Below are positions 6,122 to 8,519 of a DNA stretch of 8,519 nucleotides, piece by piece. The notes under the pieces were generated by a model. That model saw only the letters and a program-made list of their open reading frames with translations, was not told where the DNA came from and did no database searches. Source of the DNA: DATGZX01 sp035296965. Its GTDB lineage: Bacteria > Planctomycetota > Planctomycetia > Gemmatales > Gemmataceae. The DNA is taken from the NCBI GenBank assembly GCA_035296965.1, contig DATGZX010000223.1, positions 1-8,519 on the forward strand. Reading direction: 5' to 3'. The position numbers were made by a program, and so were the translations under genes. Every line of letters begins with the position of its first letter. The first letter of the stretch is position 1.

Positions 6122-7252
6122 ATGACTACCAAAATTGGGTCGGCCCTCTGTGCCCTGGCGCTCACCGTGCCGGGCTGGATGCTCCTTCGAGTCGCCGAGG
6201 CGGCCACTCCGCCTGCCAATGGCAAGGTGCTCGTTCTCGACAACGAGCAGATTCTCGAAGGCGACATCGATCTCCAGGGAGCGCAATATCGCGTTCGGCG
6301 ATCGGTCGGCGAAGTGTGGATGCCCGCCGACCACGTGCTGCGTCTGTGCAACACTCGCGAGGAGGCATATGCCTTCCTGCGTTCCCGGGCCAACCTACTC
6401 GACCCCGACGAGCACCTCCGCCTGGCACGTTGGTGCCACATGCATGCCCTTCGCCAACAGGCGTTGGACGAGGTGACCGCGGCCGTCCGTCTTAGACCCG
6501 ATCACTCCGAGAGCCAGCGCTTGCTGCGCAGCTTGCAGCGTGCGGCTGCAAAGCCTGCAGCCACGCCTGTTCTCCAGGTGCAGGCTCATGAGGAGCCGGA
6601 AAGCAACCAAACATCGCCTGAGGTCGATACCGAATCCCTCAGTCTGTTTATTACCAAGGTTCAGCCGATTTTGATGAATGCCTGCGCGAACTGTCATGCT
6701 TCGGGCCACGGCGGGTCATTCAAGCTCGCAAGGACCTACGAGGCCGGCGCGGCCACGCGCAGAACGACTCAGCAAAACCTTGCGGCGGCTCTCGGCGAGA
6801 TCAATAAGGAACATCCTCAGGGAAATATGTTGCTGATCAAGTCGATCAGCGTGCACGGCAGCATGGCACAGCCTGCGCTCAAGGGCAAGGACGCTCCCGC
6901 CTACAAGACCTTGGAGGAATGGGTCAAAGTGACCTCTCCGCAAAGCCTGCAGATCCATGAAGGGACTGCGATCGCGTCCGCTGGGCTGCCGGTCGGCGAT
7001 CACCTTCAGACACTCGAGCATCGGTCGTCGAAGGCGGATTCCACGTCGATCGAGACAACAGGCGCATCGCTCCAGGCTTCCACAAACAAACCGGCCAACA
7101 CGTCCGCGCAGCCTTCGACCACTCGCTCAGAAGGAAGCGATGTCGGGGCATCCGCGCCCCCCGCGACTCCGGCTGAGTCTGCAGATCCCTATGACCCGGC
7201 CATCTTCAACCGGGCAGTAAATCCGCAAAAAGTCGACCGGGCCAAGCGCTAG
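6122..7252 (+). CDS. Exported protein with a single haem-c site and helical-repeat N-terminal domain
   Basis: This 376-residue protein opens with a Sec signal peptide (1 to about 28, ending AEA). Residues 35-78 form a small beta-rich module (KVLVLDNEQILEGDI...GEVWMPADHVLRLCNTREEAYAFL) that I recall from planctomycete proteins. Residues 80-140 look like one or two TPR-type helical pairs (EHLRLARWCHMHALRQQAL..., AVRLRPDHSESQRLL). One CxxCH motif, C188-A-N-C191-H192, sits in FITKVQPILMNACANCHASG, typical of c-type domains in planctomycete proteins; M248 in HGSMAQP could be the distal ligand. Residues 275 to about 352 are Ser/Thr/Ala/Pro-rich and probably disordered. The protein ends with a distinct DPYDPAIFNR segment (355-364). 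Expected location is periplasmic or outside the membrane, with an electron-transfer or redox-sensing role; the partner is unknown. No Shine-Dalgarno is present; the promoter lies almost on the ATG. Confidence 0.8.
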   Translation: MTTKIGSALCALALTVPGWMLLRVAEAATPPANGKVLVLDNEQILEGDIDLQGAQYRVRRSVGEVWMPADHVLRLCNTREEAYAFLRSRANLLDPDEHLRLARWCHMHALRQQALDEVTAAVRLRPDHSESQRLLRSLQRAAAKPAATPVLQVQAHEEPESNQTSPEVDTESLSLFITKVQPILMNACANCHASGHGGSFKLARTYEAGAATRRTTQQNLAAALGEINKEHPQGNMLLIKSISVHGSMAQPALKGKDAPAYKTLEEWVKVTSPQSLQIHEGTAIASAGLPVGDHLQTLEHRSSKADSTSIETTGASLQASTNKPANTSAQPSTTRSEGSDVGASAPPATPAESADPYDPAIFNRAVNPQKVDRAKR

Positions 7253-7280
7253 AATTGGAAATGGAAACACTCAGCGCTTG
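7243..7280. repeat. Short inverted repeat across two convergent gene ends
   Basis: CAAGCGCT at 7243-7250 and AGCGCTTG at 7273-7280 can form an 8-bp stem with a 22-base loop that holds the 18-base gap between the haem protein gene and the dehydrogenase gene. It could be a weak two-way terminator, but no T-tract follows on either strand and both arms are coding sequence. Confidence 0.25.
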
Positions 7281-8179
7281 ATGTTCGACAGCTGCTCGAG
7301 CGCCAGCATCAAAGCGTGCGTCCCTTTGCGCCCCCAACCTTGAGCCCGAACGGCGAGATAGAGCTGGTTTGCCAAAGCCAGCCCCGGCAGGGACAACCCC
7401 AGCCGTCTGGCCTCGTCGAGGGCGATCCCCATGTCTTTGATAAAGTGCTCGACAAAGAAACCAGGCTCAAAGTTGCGGTCGATGATGCGCGGACCCAGGT
7501 TGTTCAACGACCAGCTAGCCGCCGCGCCGCCTCCCACGGATTGCAAAACGGTTTTCAGGTCGAGACCAGCCTTGTAGCCATAGAGCAACGCCTCGCACAC
7601 GCCGATCATATTCGTGGCGATGAGGATCTGGTTGACCATTTTGGTGTGCTGGCCCGCACCCGCGGGTCCCTGGCGCACGACCGTCTTGCCCATGCACTCC
7701 AGAAGGGGTTGTACGGCATCGAATGGGTCCTTATCGCCGCCCACCATGATGGACAGGGCCGCGTTCCGTGCACCCACGTCGCCGCCGGAGACCGAGGCAT
7801 CGATGCTTCCAACCGCTTTTCCCTTGGCAGCTTCGTAGATTTCTTGCGCGAGGGACGGTTCGCTGGTCGTCATGTCAACCAGGATGGTTCCCGGCCTGCT
7901 GCCCGCCAGCGCCCCTTGAGTGCCGAGAAAGACTTCGCGCACATCCTTGGGGAAGCCGACGATCGCGAAGACGACGTCGGATCGCTCGGCGACAGCCAGC
8001 GGAGAATTGCCCCAGGCCGCGCCCGCGTCAAGGAGAGGCTGGGCCTTTTCGCGGCTCCTGTTATAGACGGTTGCTGAATAGCCTTTGGCGATCAGATGCT
8101 GGCACATCCACCGGCCCATGACGCCGGTGCCGATCCATCCAATCCGTGTTTTGCCGGGTTCAGCCTTGATGAAAGTCAT
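7271..8179 (-). CDS. NADP-type beta-hydroxyacid dehydrogenase (6-phosphogluconate/3-hydroxyisobutyrate dehydrogenase superfamily)
   Basis: This 302-residue protein is of normal length for the family. The N-terminal Rossmann motif is RIGWIGTGVMGRWM (12-25), with G17, G19, M21 and G22. The loop after the second strand reads VYNRSREK (38-45). Asn-Arg-Ser here, rather than an acidic residue, points to NADP(H), as in glyoxylate/succinic semialdehyde reductases. The substrate signature DASVSGGDVGARNA spans 127-140. The catalytic lysine is K180 in GAGQHTKMVNQ, and KD at 248-249 is the conserved C-terminal pair. Likely chemistry is reversible oxidation of a 3-hydroxyacid or reduction of a small aldehyde acid; the substrate is open. 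The start at 8179 is chosen because GAGGA lies five bases before it. The ATG at 8191 has no ribosome binding site. It is cytoplasmic and appears to stand alone. Confidence 0.92.
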   Translation of the reverse strand: MTFIKAEPGKTRIGWIGTGVMGRWMCQHLIAKGYSATVYNRSREKAQPLLDAGAAWGNSPLAVAERSDVVFAIVGFPKDVREVFLGTQGALAGSRPGTILVDMTTSEPSLAQEIYEAAKGKAVGSIDASVSGGDVGARNAALSIMVGGDKDPFDAVQPLLECMGKTVVRQGPAGAGQHTKMVNQILIATNMIGVCEALLYGYKAGLDLKTVLQSVGGGAAASWSLNNLGPRIIDRNFEPGFFVEHFIKDMGIALDEARRLGLSLPGLALANQLYLAVRAQGWGRKGTHALMLALEQLSNIKR

Positions 8180-8184
8180 GGTGA

Positions 8185-8189
8185 TCCTC
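8185..8189 (-). promoter_or_regulatory. Shine-Dalgarno that decides the dehydrogenase start
   Basis: GAGGA on the minus strand is followed by TCACC and the ATG at 8179-8177. It overlaps the upstream alternative ATG at 8191-8189, which has only C-rich sequence before it. This makes the 302-residue form more likely than the 306-residue form. Confidence 0.7.
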
Positions 8190-8299
8190 ATTCGGGGACA
8201 ATGGAAGATGAACTGGCGACTATCCTAGCGGGCAGAGACACCGCGGGCAAACGGCATGTCCGGGCCATCGATCTTGGGCGAACCGGAGCATATTATTCT

Positions 8300-8381
8300 C
8301 CCCTCGCCCCGGTACTCCGGGGAGAGGGGTCGGGGGTGAGGGGCCTTGGCCGGTGATCGTTCGTCCCCCTCACCCCCAACC
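8300..8381. repeat. REP-like GC-rich palindrome cluster
   Basis: A first hairpin pairs 8300-8312 with 8317-8329: 13 bp, one mismatch (G8306 against A8323), loop TACT. A second pairs GGGGGTGAGGGG (8332-8343) with its exact complement at 8366-8377 across 22 bases. It can extend outward to 8328 with 8381 past one mismatch, competing with the first. Sequences of this CCCCTCGCCCC...GGGGAGAGGGG type are dispersed intergenic repeats in many GC-rich genomes, and their translation yields a spurious PLSPEYRGEG peptide. Here it sits between the dehydrogenase start and the presumed upstream minus-strand gene, so it may end or stabilise that transcript. Confidence 0.75.
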
Positions 8382-8387
8382 TGGACT

Positions 8388-8414
8388 GATGAAAGCCTCG
8401 GCACTGCTTTCATC
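8388..8414. repeat. Perfect 9-bp hairpin at the end of the right-edge gene
   Basis: GATGAAAGC at 8388-8396 and GCTTTCATC at 8406-8414 are exact complements with a 9-base loop. On the minus strand the stem includes the TGA (8412-8410) of the probable gene entering from the right, so it could act at that transcript's 3' end. No minus-strand T-tract follows; the plus side has a modest T-rich stretch (CTGTTTCTGTT). Terminator function is uncertain. Confidence 0.4.
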
Positions 8415-8519
8415 CTGTTTCTGTTGCGCTGGTGGTAAAGGCCAGCTTGCGTTTGGCGAACAATGTCGTGCCGAGGTTTTCGCGGCACCACTCCGACACG
8501 GCTTTGGTGCGACTGTGTT
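8410..8519 (-). CDS. Probable C-terminal end of an unidentified protein (partial)
   Basis: Read on the minus strand from the codon at 8517-8515, the frame gives 35 residues. They begin HSRTKAVSEWCRENLGTTLF, continue AKRKLAFTTSATETG and end at a TGA at 8412-8410. Most codons end in G or C, as in the other genes here, and the composition looks natural. The other two minus frames read as repeat-like or Arg/Pro-rich noise. The gene would start beyond the right edge. I do not recognise the family, and 35 residues are too few to assign a function. A REP-like repeat just downstream fits a gene end. Confidence 0.4.
   Translation of the reverse strand, partial: HSRTKAVSEWCRENLGTTLFAKRKLAFTTSATETG

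Noticed and set aside
5827..6441. A 204-codon open frame on the minus strand across the divergent promoter region
   Set aside because: It overlaps the FkbM start and the haem protein's N-terminus, both strongly supported, and its Arg/Ser-rich sequence resembles nothing.
7316..8077. A 253-codon open frame on the plus strand
   Set aside because: It is antisense to the dehydrogenase gene, whose motifs are complete; the plus-strand product shows no recognisable motif.
8225..8491. An 88-codon open frame on the minus strand
   Set aside because: Its centre reads PHPRPLSPEYRGEG, which is the translation of the REP-like repeat, and the rest has no natural protein composition. It also overlaps the better frame ending at 8410.

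Overview
The window reads as a chromosomal segment of a GC-rich bacterium, most likely a member of the Planctomycetota. The evidence is the gene content: a very long secreted BNR/VPS10-like repeat protein, a single-CxxCH haem protein with a GEVxxPADxVxxLC...EAYxxxR N-terminal region of a kind I associate with planctomycetes, and a family of long GC-rich palindromic repeats. This assignment is inferred from memory of these families, not from a search. No rRNA, tRNA, CRISPR array, integrase or transposase was seen.

Layout from left to right. (1) 1-975, minus: the N-terminal third of a secreted BNR-repeat beta-propeller protein, continuing beyond the left edge. (2) 976-1421: a 446-base gene-free stretch. 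It holds a possible promoter framed by two perfect palindromes with a shared TTCATGAA core, and a 75-base inverted repeat with perfect 27-bp arms. (3) 1422-2096, minus: a HAD phosphatase of the phosphoglycolate phosphatase type, apparently leaderless. (4) 2347-3771 and 3811-4926, plus: a two-gene operon coding an AlgI-like MBOAT O-acyltransferase and a membrane-anchored SGNH-type partner. (5) 4928-5902, minus: an FkbM-family methyltransferase with a DUF4214-like N-terminus, meeting the SGNH gene tail to tail with one base between the stop codons. (6) 6122-7252, plus: an exported protein with one haem-c site, apparently leaderless. (7) 7271-8179, minus: a beta-hydroxyacid dehydrogenase with an NADP-type cofactor loop. 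(8) 8180-8519: an intergenic stretch with a REP-like GC-rich palindrome cluster, then the probable last 35 codons of another minus-strand gene.

How the genes fit together. The clearest functional unit is the MBOAT/SGNH pair. By analogy with AlgI-AlgJ/AlgX, DltB-DltD and PatA-PatB, it should move acyl (usually acetyl) groups across the inner membrane and place them on an extracytoplasmic polymer. The polymer is not identified here because no glycosyltransferase or polymerase lies in the window. The neighbouring FkbM methyltransferase may also modify a glycan, but it is on the opposite strand, so linkage is by neighbourhood only. The remaining genes look like independent single-gene units.

No wholly new multi-gene system is evident. 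The most distinctive signals are non-coding: the paired palindromes 84 bp apart around a promoter, the nested 27-bp inverted repeat, and two genes whose promoter -10 boxes sit almost on the start codon while the other genes carry Shine-Dalgarno sequences.
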